The notes under the pieces are model-generated. The model did no database searches. It saw only the letters and a program-made list of their open reading frames with translations, and was not told the DNA's origin. Shown piece by piece: positions 46,040 to 55,239 of a DNA stretch of 64,000 bases. Numbering within the stretch: position 1 is the stretch's first letter; each line of letters starts with the position of its first letter. Source of the stretch: Anaerostipes butyraticus. Its GTDB lineage: Bacteria > Bacillota > Clostridia > Lachnospirales > Lachnospiraceae. The position numbers and the translations under genes were made by a program. The stretch lies in NCBI RefSeq assembly GCF_016586355.1, contig NZ_BLYI01000006.1, positions 1 through 64,000 on the forward strand. Reading direction: 5' to 3'.

Positions 46040-47380
46040 TTATTTGTTGGATCTTCTCCAGATCTTGGCAGCTTCAGCGTCTTTAATCAGCTGATCCCTG
46101 AAATCAGGATGCGCAATGCTGATCAGAGCTTCTGCACGTTCCCATGTAGATAATCCCTTCATGTTTACCATACCGTATTCTGTTACGATATAGTGAGCGT
46201 TGGCACGTGTATCTGTAACAACAGATCCCGGATGAAGGGTTGGAAGAATTCTTGAATGAGTTACGCCTTTCTTATCTGTGAAAGTAGAAGATAAGCATAC
46301 AAAGCTCTTTCCGCCCTTAGACAGATAAGCGCCCATTACGAAGTCAAGCTGTCCGCCGGCACCGCTGATCTGTCTTGTTCCTGAAGATTCAGAACTGATC
46401 TGGCCGTATAAGTCAATATCTACCGCATTGTTGATAGAAATAAAGTTGTCCAGAGAGGAAATCGTTGCGATATTATTTGTATAGTTTACCGGAGCGCTCA
46501 TACATTCCGGATTATTGTCAAGGTAATCGTATAATTTCTTGGTTCCTGCCGCAAAAGCGTAGGTCTGACGATACCGGTCAATGGATTTGTTTGCGCCTGT
46601 GATCTTACCGGCCTTTGCGATATCTACGAATGCGTCAACGTACATCTCAGTATGGACACCAAGATCTTTCAGGTCAGATTCTGCGATCAGGGATCCGACA
46701 GCGTTCGGCATTCCGCCGATTCCAAGCTGAAGACATGCACCGTTTGGAATCTGGTCTACGATCTGTTTCGCAACTGCTTTGTCTACATCTGTCGCAGCTC
46801 CGCCGCCGCCTAATTCAGCAATCGGAGGATTATCTCCTTCAACAATCATATCAACTTTTGAAATATGTACAGAGTCTTCAAATCCGCCGAGACAGCGAGG
46901 CATATTCTCATTAACTTCAACGATGATGCAGTCTGCTTTTTCCATCATGGCGCAAAGATGAGAAGCGCTAGGTCCAAGGCTGAAATAGCCATGCTGATCC
47001 ATAGGAGCTACCTGCATCATAGCGACATTGGTTCTTGGCAGGTAATCACGATAATATCCCGGAAGCTCAGAATAACGGATCGGAGCATAGTATGAAAAAC
47101 CTTCATTGATCCATTTTCTTTCAATGCCTCCCATGTGCCAGGAATTCCATGTAAAGTGGTCTGCAGGATTCTCAATCTGGGCGATTGCCAGAGGTTTCAT
47201 AAGAATACCTCCATGAATCTGGATATTCTCGAGTTCCGGCATACGTTTTGCAAGAGCCACATCCAAAGCATCAGGCGTTGTTACACACCAGCCGTACTCC
47301 AGACGGTCCCCGGACTTGATGACTTTTACTGCTTCATCAGCAGTCGTTAATTTCTTCTGATATTCTTCAGCGAATGACAT
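46040..47380 (-). CDS. Butyryl-CoA:acetate CoA-transferase-like protein
   Basis: A 446-residue member of the acetyl-CoA hydrolase/transferase family. The conserved catalytic glutamate segment is [19 protein letters not shown] (near 330), and [16 protein letters not shown] forms the CoA site. Length and closeness to bcd-etf genes favour the butyryl-CoA:acetate enzyme that releases butyrate and regains acetyl-CoA; 4-hydroxybutyrate or propionyl-CoA transferases are alternatives. ATG 47380 is ten bases after AGGAGG; a TTG at 47386 is possible. Confidence 0.85.
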   Translation of the reverse strand: MSFAEEYQKKLTTADEAVKVIKSGDRLEYGWCVTTPDALDVALAKRMPELENIQIHGGILMKPLAIAQIENPADHFTWNSWHMGGIERKWINEGFSYYAPIRYSELPGYYRDYLPRTNVAMMQVAPMDQHGYFSLGPSASHLCAMMEKADCIIVEVNENMPRCLGGFEDSVHISKVDMIVEGDNPPIAELGGGGAATDVDKAVAKQIVDQIPNGACLQLGIGGMPNAVGSLIAESDLKDLGVHTEMYVDAFVDIAKAGKITGANKSIDRYRQTYAFAAGTKKLYDYLDNNPECMSAPVNYTNNIATISSLDNFISINNAVDIDLYGQISSESSGTRQISGAGGQLDFVMGAYLSKGGKSFVCLSSTFTDKKGVTHSRILPTLHPGSVVTDTRANAHYIVTEYGMVNMKGLSTWERAEALISIAHPDFRDQLIKDAEAAKIWRRSNK

Positions 47381-47541
47381 AATCAAGTGTCCTCCTTATA
47401 AAAATTATAATCATGTTTTAAGCTTTGCCTGTTACATTATGTATATTTTACCATTATGGAGATTAAAAGACAAGCATTTGGAGGCAAGAATGTGAAAAAA
47501 TTATCAATCTGCAGAGAAAGAAGAAGATTGTTTTTTTATTG

Positions 47542-47588
47542 ATACCTTTCCAAAAGGTATGGTTATTTTAAAATGAGTGTATTATAAT
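47542..47588 (+). promoter_or_regulatory. Promoter with palindrome before the L,D-transpeptidase gene
   Basis: ATACCTTT-CCA-AAAGGTAT (47542-47560) is a perfect 8-bp inverted repeat touching a weak -35 TGGTTA; TATAAT (47583-47588) follows after 17 bases. It could be a repressor site. Confidence 0.45.
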
Positions 47589-47619
47589 ACGGTTGTTGTG
47601 TCTAGGAGGTATTAAAATC

Positions 47620-49005
47620 ATGAAAGGAAAGAAGTTAACATGGAAACACTACACCGGAATTGGCGTAGGAATTATTATCCTGATTTACTGCTGTGCTGCC
47701 TTTTACTATAGCAAAGGATTTGTCTGCGGGACAAAGATCAACGGGGTAAATGTTGCAGGAATGACGGCAGATGAGGTCATTGAAGTATTTCAGAAAAAAG
47801 CGCAGGATTATTTCCTGACGATCAAAGAACGAGAGGGGAAAAAAGAAGTCATAAGCGGCAGCCAGATTCAGGCAGAATTTAAAGGCGCGGACGAGATCCG
47901 GGAAATTGCAGAAAACCAGAGTCCGCTTCTTTGGATCAAGGGATTGTTTGGAGGGGAGACATACGACGATGTTTCGATGTTTTCCTATGATCAAGATACA
48001 TTTGAAAAAGCATATAATCGTCTGGAATGCATTGATCCGGACAAGATGACAGACTGTGAGAATGCGAAACCGGTTTATAAAGATGGAAAATTTGTTGTGA
48101 AGAAGGAAGTAAAGGGAACGACCCTGGATCTTGACCGGACCAAAAAGACAGTGGAAGAATATGTTTCCAGCGGAATCAGCACGCTGAACCTGGAAAAAGA
48201 AAAATGTTATGAGAATCCGAAATATACCAGCACCAGCGAAAAAATCACGAAACTTGCCGATAAAATGAATGACGCCCTGAAAGGCAGCATTACATATAAA
48301 TTCGGCAAACAGAAGGTTGTGCTGGATAAAGATGTGTACTCCGGCTGGATGAAGGTTACAGATGACGGAACCAATTATGAGATTGATGAAAACAAGATGG
48401 AAAACTGGATTTTAAAATTCATCTATCAGTATAATACCCAGTATGGATGGCATACATTTAAGACCCATGACGGCCGGACAAAGAGAATCTTTGGAGGACC
48501 ATATGGATGGAGAATCAGCAAGGATAAAGAAATGGATGCAGTCAGAAAAATGCTGAAGGAAGGAACAACTGAGACAAGAGAGCCTTACTGGCGTCAGAAA
48601 GGCAAAGTATATGACGGTGTAAATGGTGATATCGGAGATACGTATGTGGAAGTTGATATGGGAGCGCAGACGGTTTATTACTATAAAGATGGAAAACAGA
48701 AGTTTTCTGCTCCGTGTGTAACAGGAATGATGACAGCGGACCGTAAGACGCCGGAATGTGTTGCGTATATTATGTATAAAGAGCGCAGCGCCACGCTGGT
48801 TGGAGAAAATTACTCTTCACCGGTTAAATACTGGATGCCGTTTGTCGGCAACGTGGGATTCCATTCTGCTTCCTGGAGAAATTCTTTTGGAGGAAGCATT
48901 TATATCAATAACGGTTCCCATGGATGTGTCAATCTTTCTGAGGCATCAGCCAAACAGCTGTACAGTCTGGTGGAAAAAGGGGATCCGGTAGTAACCTACT
49001 ATTAA
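47620..49005 (+). CDS. L,D-transpeptidase (YkuD) with peptidoglycan-binding domain
   Basis: A 461-residue membrane-anchored protein: N-terminal helix (9-28), then two PG_binding_4-type domains (about 35-320, with TKINGVNVAGMTADEV), then the YkuD catalytic domain with the active Cys in SHGCVNLSEASAK (near 445). It makes 3-3 cross-links in peptidoglycan, which penicillins that hit PBPs often spare. AGGAGG lies before ATG 47620. Confidence 0.9.
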   Translation: MKGKKLTWKHYTGIGVGIIILIYCCAAFYYSKGFVCGTKINGVNVAGMTADEVIEVFQKKAQDYFLTIKEREGKKEVISGSQIQAEFKGADEIREIAENQSPLLWIKGLFGGETYDDVSMFSYDQDTFEKAYNRLECIDPDKMTDCENAKPVYKDGKFVVKKEVKGTTLDLDRTKKTVEEYVSSGISTLNLEKEKCYENPKYTSTSEKITKLADKMNDALKGSITYKFGKQKVVLDKDVYSGWMKVTDDGTNYEIDENKMENWILKFIYQYNTQYGWHTFKTHDGRTKRIFGGPYGWRISKDKEMDAVRKMLKEGTTETREPYWRQKGKVYDGVNGDIGDTYVEVDMGAQTVYYYKDGKQKFSAPCVTGMMTADRKTPECVAYIMYKERSATLVGENYSSPVKYWMPFVGNVGFHSASWRNSFGGSIYINNGSHGCVNLSEASAKQLYSLVEKGDPVVTYY

Positions 49006-49020
49006 GAAAGGCCGGGATTT

Positions 49021-49575
49021 ATGAGAATTACAATAACAGACTGGATTCATGATGTGCTGAGAGGACATATCAAAGAAGGAGACTTCTGTATTGACGCTAC
49101 TATGGGAAAAGGAAACGATACCCTTTTTCTATGCCGCATGGCAGGAAAGGACGGCAAAGTTGCTGCCTTTGATATCCAGCAGACAGCGCTGGATCTAACG
49201 AGAAAAAAACTGCAGCAGAACGGATGCCGGGCGGAACTTTATCTTAAGAGTCATGAATTCATGGCAGAGTATTTTGATCCGGAAACGGTACAGTGTATTA
49301 TGTTTAATCTGGGATATCTTCCAGGAGGGGACCATAGTCTGGCAACCAGGCCAGAAGGGACAATCGCGGCGGTAAAAGCCGGACTTACACTTTTAAAACC
49401 GGGAGGGATCATGAGCATCTGTATTTACAGCGGAGGGGACAGTGGATTTGAGGAACGAGATGAAGTTCTGAAATTCCTGGGCGGACTGGATGACAGAAAG
49501 TATTTTATTGCGGCACAGGAATTCTTAAATAAGAGGAATCATCCGCCGATGCCGGTTTTTATTGTTAAATTGTAG
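49021..49575 (+). CDS. mnmM: Class I methyltransferase, MnmM (YtqB) family
   Basis: A 184-residue SAM-dependent methyltransferase with DATMGKGNDTLFLC as motif I (near 25), VAAFDIQQTALDLT and FNLGYLPGGDHSLATRP. This is the YtqB family, shown in Bacillus and Staphylococcus to add the last methyl in mnm5s2U34 of tRNA. It follows the transpeptidase gene by 15 bases. Confidence 0.82.
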   Translation: MRITITDWIHDVLRGHIKEGDFCIDATMGKGNDTLFLCRMAGKDGKVAAFDIQQTALDLTRKKLQQNGCRAELYLKSHEFMAEYFDPETVQCIMFNLGYLPGGDHSLATRPEGTIAAVKAGLTLLKPGGIMSICIYSGGDSGFEERDEVLKFLGGLDDRKYFIAAQEFLNKRNHPPMPVFIVKL

Positions 49576-49636
49576 ACAAAGGAATAAAGAAATGATTCGC
49601 TTCATATAATGTCTTGGAACGGGAAGGACAGGAAAT

Positions 49637-50779
49637 ATGAAGAGGATCATTTCTTTTTTGGTTGGAATTGTACTGCTGTGCAGCAGTATCCGTGTGCAGG
49701 CAGATGATGTAAAGCTGTACGCAAAGGCGGCAGTTCTGATGGATGCGGAAAGCGGAAAAGTATTATATGGAAAATCAGAGAAAAAGAAGATGGCAAATGC
49801 CAGCACAACGAAAATCCTGACCTGTCTGTACATTATCGAGCACTGCAACCTGGAAGAAGAGGCGGAAGTTTCTCAGAATGCGGCGTCCCAGCCTCAGGTC
49901 CGCCTGGGAGTCCGAAAAGGAGAAAAATATAAAGTCAAAGATCTTTTGTATGGCCTGATGCTGGAATCTTATAATGACTGCGCAGTAGTGCTGGCAGAAC
50001 ATGCAGAGGGATCCACAGAGAAATTTGCAGAAAAAATCAATCAGGAAGCAAAAAAGGCAGGTGCCAAAAACACTCATTTTGTCACACCCAACGGACTGGA
50101 TGCGTCGGATGACGGTGGAAGCCATGGGACAACAGCATATGATCTGGCTGTGATCATGAAAAAATGTATCAGAAATGAAAAGTTTCTGGAAATCACCCGG
50201 ACTGGATCTTACTCTTTTCATGATGCATCCGGAAAACGCAGTTTTACCTGTACGAATCATAATTCGCTTCTTTCTTCGATGGAAGGAGCGATCTCCGGAA
50301 AGACAGGGTATACATCCAAAGCCGGATATTGTTATGTGGGTGCTTTCGAGCAGGGAGGGATCCGAATGATCGCAGTTGTCCTGGCGAGCGGCTGGCCGCC
50401 TCATAAGAGTTATAAATGGACAGATGTGAAAGTGCTGGCTGCTTACGGTACAGAACATTATGAATACCGGGAAATTCAGCCGGATACCAGTGCTGTTGCA
50501 AAAATACCGGTCATAGGAGGAACCCAGTCATATGTAGGACTAAATGCCGGCAAAAAGAAAGTAAAGATTTTAATGAAAAAATCAGAAGAAGTAAAGATCA
50601 AATGCAGACTGCCGAAAAAAGTGGAAGCGCCGGTAAAACAGGGGGATGTGATCGGAGAAATTTTTTATATGGCTGGGAAACAATGTGTCGCCAAAACGAA
50701 AATAACAGCCCGGGAGGATGTCGAGCGGAAAGATTACTGGTGGTATCTCGGGAGCGCCATTGAGAAATATTCCCTTTGA
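49637..50779 (+). CDS. D-alanyl-D-alanine carboxypeptidase, second copy
   Basis: A 380-residue low-molecular-weight PBP: signal peptide to about 22, STTK (NASTTKILTC), SYN (LESYNDCAVVL) and KTG (ISGKTGYTSKAGYC), then a C-terminal beta domain and a terminal amphipathic helix. Same family as the gene at 25,914 but clearly diverged (SYN instead of SAN). Its neighbours, an L,D-transpeptidase upstream in particular, need the tetrapeptides that carboxypeptidases produce. Confidence 0.9.
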   Translation: MKRIISFLVGIVLLCSSIRVQADDVKLYAKAAVLMDAESGKVLYGKSEKKKMANASTTKILTCLYIIEHCNLEEEAEVSQNAASQPQVRLGVRKGEKYKVKDLLYGLMLESYNDCAVVLAEHAEGSTEKFAEKINQEAKKAGAKNTHFVTPNGLDASDDGGSHGTTAYDLAVIMKKCIRNEKFLEITRTGSYSFHDASGKRSFTCTNHNSLLSSMEGAISGKTGYTSKAGYCYVGAFEQGGIRMIAVVLASGWPPHKSYKWTDVKVLAAYGTEHYEYREIQPDTSAVAKIPVIGGTQSYVGLNAGKKKVKILMKKSEEVKIKCRLPKKVEAPVKQGDVIGEIFYMAGKQCVAKTKITAREDVERKDYWWYLGSAIEKYSL

Positions 50780-50780
50780 T

Positions 50781-50813
50781 GCAGGCAGGGAGTGCCCTGT
50801 CTGTATTTTTTTT
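50781..50813 (+). terminator. Terminator after the carboxypeptidase gene
   Basis: GCAGGCAGGG (50781-50790) pairs with CCCTGTCTGT (50795-50804), two wobble pairs, then eight T. Confidence 0.88.
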
Positions 50814-50862
50814 AATTTCTGTGATAAGATAAAAATGAACTGAAAAATGAAAGGAGATCGCT

Positions 50863-51210
50863 ATGTTATTTTTAGAATATCCAAAATGCAGTACCTGCAG
50901 AAAAGCAAAAAAGTGGCTGGATGAAAATGGAATCGCATACGAAGACCGCCATATCATTGAGGAAAATCCGACAAAAGAAGAATTAAAGGAGTGGTATGAA
51001 AAAAGCGGGCTTCCTTTGAAACGCTTCTTTAATACCAGCGGCATGAAATATCGGGAACTGAAATTAAAAGACAGGCTTCCTGATATGTCAGAAGATGAAC
51101 AGTTAACCCTTCTTGCAACGGATGGAATGCTGGTGAAACGCCCGCTGGTGATCGGAGATGATTTTGTTTTAACTGGATTTAAAGAACAACAATGGAAGGA
51201 GACATTATAA
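50863..51210 (+). CDS. ArsC/Spx family thioredoxin-fold protein
   Basis: A 115-residue protein with the CxxC motif C9-S-T-C12 and the family's KRFFNTSG and VKRPLVIGDD motifs. This is the YffB/ArsC-like branch rather than true Spx, which has a longer C-terminus and the RPI redox switch. A reductase role is likely, the target unknown. Its stop overlaps the aminopeptidase start (TAATG). AAAGGAG upstream. Confidence 0.82.
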   Translation: MLFLEYPKCSTCRKAKKWLDENGIAYEDRHIIEENPTKEELKEWYEKSGLPLKRFFNTSGMKYRELKLKDRLPDMSEDEQLTLLATDGMLVKRPLVIGDDFVLTGFKEQQWKETL

Positions 51211-52592
51211 TGGAAAGAAAGAATGCATGGACGACCTATGAAGGAAAAGACCTGATTGAACTTACGGATTTGACAGAAGATTACAAAGAATTTCTTTCTT
51301 CAGGAAAAACCGAGAGAGAATGTGTAAGACAGTCTGTAAAGATGGCGCAGAAAGCCGGATACCGGGATCTGGAAGAGATGATTCATAACAGAGAGGAATT
51401 AAAGCCGGGAGATAAAGTGTATCGAACCTGGATGGAAAAAGCAATTGTTTTATTTCAGATCGGAAAAGAACCGCTGGAAGCAGGAATGAATATTTTAGGG
51501 GCACATATTGATTCTCCGCGTCTGGATCTGAAACAGAATCCGCTGTATGAGGATACGGAAATGGTTCTTTTGGATACTCATTATTACGGAGGAGTGAAAA
51601 AATACCAGTGGGTAACCCTTCCAATGGCGCTGCATGGCGTGGTAGTAAAAAAAGATGGGACACGGATTGATATCTGTATCGGTGAAAAGGAAGACGAACC
51701 GGTAGTTGGCGTTACGGATCTCCTGATTCATTTGTCAGGCAAACAGATGGAGAAGAAAGCCAGTGTCGTAGTAGAGGGAGAAGATCTGAATGTGTTGATT
51801 GGAAGCCGTCCTCTAAAAGGAGAAGAAAAAGATGCTGTGAAGAAACAGATGACGGATCTTTTAAAAGAAGAATACAATATCGAAGAAGAAGACTTCCTGT
51901 CTGCGGAAATTGAAGTGGTTCCTGCAGGAAGAGCAAGAGATTTTGGCCTGGACAGGAGCATGGTCATTTCCTACGGTCAGGACGACAGAGTCTGTGCCTT
52001 TACTTCTCTTGCGGCAATGCTGAATGTAGAAGAACCGGAGCGAACATCCTGCTGTATCCTGGTGGACAAAGAAGAAATCGGAAGCGTGGGAGCAACCGGC
52101 ATGCACTCCAGATTTTTTGAAAATACCGTTGCGGAAGTGATGGCACTGAACGGATCTTACAGTGAACTGGTGCTGCGAAGAACCCTGCAGAATTCCTATA
52201 TGCTTTCTTCTGATGTCAGCGCGGCATTTGATCCGAACTATCCAAATGTGATGGAAAAGAAAAATGCGGCATACTTTGGAAAAGGTCTTGTGCTTAATAA
52301 ATATACAGGATCCAGAGGAAAATCCGGTTCCAACGATGCAAATCCGGAATTTATCGCAAAACTCAGAAGAATTTTCGATGATGAAAAAGTGGCATTCCAG
52401 ACAGCAGAACTTGGAAAAGTGGATCAGGGCGGTGGAGGAACCATTGCGTACATCCCGGCTTCTTATGGCATGAATGTCATTGACTGTGGAGTTGCGGTTT
52501 TGAGCATGCATGCGCCATGGGAAATTACGAGCAAATCTGACATTTATGAAGTAGAAAAAGGTTATGAAGCTTTCCTGAAGAACTGCAGATAG
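51210..52592 (+). CDS. M18 family metalloaminopeptidase
   Basis: A 460-residue zinc aminopeptidase: metal motifs GAHIDSPRLDLK (near 95), DKEEIGS(V)G and SDVSAAFDPNYP, and a final His in LSMHAPWE. M18 enzymes are cytoplasmic dodecamers trimming acidic or hydrophobic N-terminal residues from peptides. AAGGAG precedes ATG 51210; translation is coupled to the ArsC-like gene. Confidence 0.9.
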   Translation: MERKNAWTTYEGKDLIELTDLTEDYKEFLSSGKTERECVRQSVKMAQKAGYRDLEEMIHNREELKPGDKVYRTWMEKAIVLFQIGKEPLEAGMNILGAHIDSPRLDLKQNPLYEDTEMVLLDTHYYGGVKKYQWVTLPMALHGVVVKKDGTRIDICIGEKEDEPVVGVTDLLIHLSGKQMEKKASVVVEGEDLNVLIGSRPLKGEEKDAVKKQMTDLLKEEYNIEEEDFLSAEIEVVPAGRARDFGLDRSMVISYGQDDRVCAFTSLAAMLNVEEPERTSCCILVDKEEIGSVGATGMHSRFFENTVAEVMALNGSYSELVLRRTLQNSYMLSSDVSAAFDPNYPNVMEKKNAAYFGKGLVLNKYTGSRGKSGSNDANPEFIAKLRRIFDDEKVAFQTAELGKVDQGGGGTIAYIPASYGMNVIDCGVAVLSMHAPWEITSKSDIYEVEKGYEAFLKNCR

Positions 52593-52605
52593 AAAAAATT
52601 AAATC

Positions 52606-52651
52606 TTGACAAATGATAGGTACCTAATTATAATTCGTTAATTAGGTACCT
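52606..52651 (+). promoter_or_regulatory. marR-MFS promoter with MarR-type operator
   Basis: TTGACA (52606-52611), 17-base spacer, TATAAT (52629-52634). A perfect 13-base inverted repeat, AGGTACCTAATTA (52618-52630) and 52639-52651, brackets the -10. Each arm also holds the palindrome AGGTACCT, so two repressor dimers could bind. Confidence 0.75.
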
Positions 52652-52750
52652 TATTTTTGTGCAGCGAAAGATTCTGGCACAAGACTTAGATGGCAGGGAG
52701 AAGCACTGAAAATAAAGGAATTCTGTAGTGAAAAAGAAAGGGATGAAAGT

Positions 52751-53194
52751 ATGAAGCACACAGACGACGAACTGGCAGATCTGTTTTTTTCAGCCGCCAG
52801 AATCAGTCAGTATACTTCTTCTGGCAGCAAGGGCCCGTCATTTTCCCACATGGGGCAGTGCCGATGCCTTTTTTATCTGGAAGAACATGGAAGTGTAAAA
52901 CAAAAAGAGATGGCAGAAGAAATGGGAATTCGGCCGGCATCTCTGAGTGAGCTGATTTCTAAGCTGGAGCAAAGAGGATTTGTGAAAAAAGAACACTCAG
53001 CCAAGGACAGGAGAAGCGTATTGGTTTCCCTGACAAGAAGTGGAATGATGACGGCAAAACACTGCCGTGCCGGCCAGAGCCGTTTTCACAGCCTTATTTT
53101 TGAACCTTTGAGTGAAGAGGAAAAAGAAACACTGTATGGGCTGCTCTTTAAGATCAGACAGTACCATGAGAGGAGAAAAGATAATGACAAATAG
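52751..53194 (+). CDS. MarR family transcriptional regulator
   Basis: A 147-residue winged-helix regulator: QKEMAEEMGIRPASLSELISKLEQRGFVKKE is the DNA-binding part with the wing DRRSVLVSLT. It overlaps the exporter gene by 11 bases and probably represses both genes through the operator at 52,618-52,651, releasing it when a toxic ligand binds. Confidence 0.88.
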   Translation: MKHTDDELADLFFSAARISQYTSSGSKGPSFSHMGQCRCLFYLEEHGSVKQKEMAEEMGIRPASLSELISKLEQRGFVKKEHSAKDRRSVLVSLTRSGMMTAKHCRAGQSRFHSLIFEPLSEEEKETLYGLLFKIRQYHERRKDNDK

Positions 53195-54572
53195 ACAGAA
53201 AATGCTGATATTTATTAATATTATGATCACCTGTATCGCGTCTTCCATGCTTGCTACGGCTCTGACAACGGCACTGCCGCCGATCATGGAAGATTTCGGC
53301 CTTACCATTGCAACCGGGCAGTGGCTGACCAGCGGATATTCTCTGGCCATGGGAATCATGATGCCGCTGACAGCTTTTCTCATTACCCGGTTCCCGACAA
53401 AGAGACTGTATGTGACAGCGATCGGATTGTTTATCGCAGGGCTGCTGATCTGTGTACTGGCGCCTTCTTTCCCGGTTATGATGGTGGGAAGAATTCTCCA
53501 GGCATCTGGAAATGGAATTCTTACATCTATGGCGCAGGTCATCCTGCTGACGGTTTTCCCGGAAGACAAGAGGGGTACAATCATGGGCTGGTATGGGTTA
53601 TCTGTGGGAGCGGCGCCGGTAATCGCCCCTACACTGGCAGGAGTTCTGGTAGACTCTTTCGGCTGGCAGATGATTTTTTACATTGACGCAGCGATTATGG
53701 CGGTTTCTTTTGTTTTTGCGCTGATTGTATTCCGGGATGTACTGGAAACAAAGAAACAAAAATTTGATGTATCCTCTTTTGTTATGAGCGCGGTAGCGTT
53801 TGGAGGCGTTACCCTCGGAATTGGAAATCTGAGCGGACAGGGAATCACAAATATGGCCAACTGGGTTATTCTTGCTGTTGGGGTGATTGTATTCGTGGTT
53901 TTCGTGAGACGCCAGATTCATTTGAAAGAGCCATTCCTGGAAATGCGGATTGTGAAAGATTATAAATTTGCCTTAAGTCTTGCGGGAAGTATGCTGCTTT
54001 ATCTGGTTATGATGGGTTCATCCATCATTATGCCGCTGTATGTACAGACTGTTATGGGGTATTCTGCAACGGTTTCCGGCCTGGTGACCCTTCCGGGATC
54101 TCTGGCCATGGCAGTTGTCAGTCCGTTTGCGGGAAAAATTTATGATAAGCTTGGAATGAAAAAACTGTTTGTGGCAGGTGCGGTCTGTATGCTGTTGAGC
54201 AACATAGGAATGTTTCTGATTACTATGGAAACTTCCATCTGGATTGCTGCATTCTATAATGTGATCCGCTGCATTTCCATCGGATGTCTGATGATGCCGC
54301 TGGTTACATGGGGCGTCAGTGGATTTGACAGTTATAAGACAGCGCATGGAACCGCTCTTCTTACATCACTGCGCACCATTGCCGGTGCTGTGGGATCTGC
54401 AGTATTCTCAGGAATCATGACTGCAGTCGGAGCAGCTTCTGCGGCTTCTTATGGAAGCGGAGCGCAGATGCATGGACTGAACACTGCTTTTCTGGCCATG
54501 TCTTTTGCAACCGCAGTGCTGTTGTTGATCGCAGTATTTCTTGTAAAAGAGAAAAAAGAACCATGGAGATAA
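53184..54572 (+). CDS. MFS multidrug exporter, DHA2 (EmrB/QacA) type
   Basis: A 462-residue transporter with about 14 helices. Motif MVGRILQASGNGILTSMAQVI and GWYGLSVGAAPVIAPTLAGVL (motif C type, antiporters) support drug/proton antiport. ATG 53184 with GAGGAG upstream, inside the end of marR. Confidence 0.88.
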   Translation: MTNRQKMLIFINIMITCIASSMLATALTTALPPIMEDFGLTIATGQWLTSGYSLAMGIMMPLTAFLITRFPTKRLYVTAIGLFIAGLLICVLAPSFPVMMVGRILQASGNGILTSMAQVILLTVFPEDKRGTIMGWYGLSVGAAPVIAPTLAGVLVDSFGWQMIFYIDAAIMAVSFVFALIVFRDVLETKKQKFDVSSFVMSAVAFGGVTLGIGNLSGQGITNMANWVILAVGVIVFVVFVRRQIHLKEPFLEMRIVKDYKFALSLAGSMLLYLVMMGSSIIMPLYVQTVMGYSATVSGLVTLPGSLAMAVVSPFAGKIYDKLGMKKLFVAGAVCMLLSNIGMFLITMETSIWIAAFYNVIRCISIGCLMMPLVTWGVSGFDSYKTAHGTALLTSLRTIAGAVGSAVFSGIMTAVGAASAASYGSGAQMHGLNTAFLAMSFATAVLLLIAVFLVKEKKEPWR

Positions 54573-54592
54573 AGTGAAAATCGAAGAATGGA

Positions 54593-54629
54593 AAAACGGG
54601 AATCCGGCAGAAAACCGGATTCCCGTTTT
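54593..54629. terminator. Bidirectional terminator
   Basis: AAAACGGGAATCCGG (54593-54607) pairs perfectly with 54615-54629. It separates the convergent MFS and glyoxalase-fold genes and has A and T on its two sides. Confidence 0.88.
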
Positions 54630-54645
54630 GTATCTGTGAATGCTG

Positions 54646-55011
54646 CTATTTTGCAGGGACAATCTCGATCCAGTAGCCGTCCGGATCATTGATAAAGTAA
54701 ATTCCCATGTCCGGATTTTCGAAACAGATGCATCCCATTTCTTTATGACGCTGGTGCAGAGCATCAAAATCATCAGATGCCATGGCCAGATGGAATTCTT
54801 CATCTCCAAGATTATATGGTTCTGTACGGTCCTTCAGCCATGTAAGTTCCAAAGTGAAAGAAGTTTTTCCGTCTCCCAGATAAACTAATTTGAAACTTCC
54901 GTCAGATGCGTTTTTCTCCCGCACTACATCCAGATCCAGAGCCTTTTTGTAGAATTCTACACTTTTGTCCAGATCCAGAACATTAAAATTAAAATGATTA
55001 AATGTAATCAT
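54646..55011 (-). CDS. VOC/glyoxalase I family protein
   Basis: A 121-residue vicinal-oxygen-chelate protein with two beta-alpha-beta-beta-beta units. Putative metal ligands are His6, Glu near 56 (LELTWL), His near 76 (EFHLAM) and Glu near 116 (WIEIV), as in lactoylglutathione lyase. Thiol cofactor and true substrate are unknown in this host. AGGAGG upstream; single gene. Confidence 0.85.
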   Translation of the reverse strand: MITFNHFNFNVLDLDKSVEFYKKALDLDVVREKNASDGSFKLVYLGDGKTSFTLELTWLKDRTEPYNLGDEEFHLAMASDDFDALHQRHKEMGCICFENPDMGIYFINDPDGYWIEIVPAK

Positions 55012-55112
55012 AGGATCCTCCTTTTGATGATTTATGACTTAATCATATCATACTGTTTTTATTTTACAAGAAAAAAATGGATTTTGCACCGCATAAAGAG
55101 TATTTTGGACAG

Positions 55113-55140
55113 TTGACACTTTTGCTTAATGTGATAAAAT
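55113..55140 (+). promoter_or_regulatory. Promoter of leuS
   Basis: TTGACA (55113-55118), 16-base spacer, TAAAAT (55135-55140). The ~95-base leader has GC-rich complementary segments (CTCCGCGGA and TCCGCAGGAG) but no T-box core. Confidence 0.65.
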
Positions 55141-55239
55141 AAATTAGTTAGAAGAATTCATGAAAAGAACGATACCGACTCCGCGGACAGTACAGGAATC
55201 CGCAGGAGCGAGACTTGAATACGGCAGGAGGAGAAAAAT

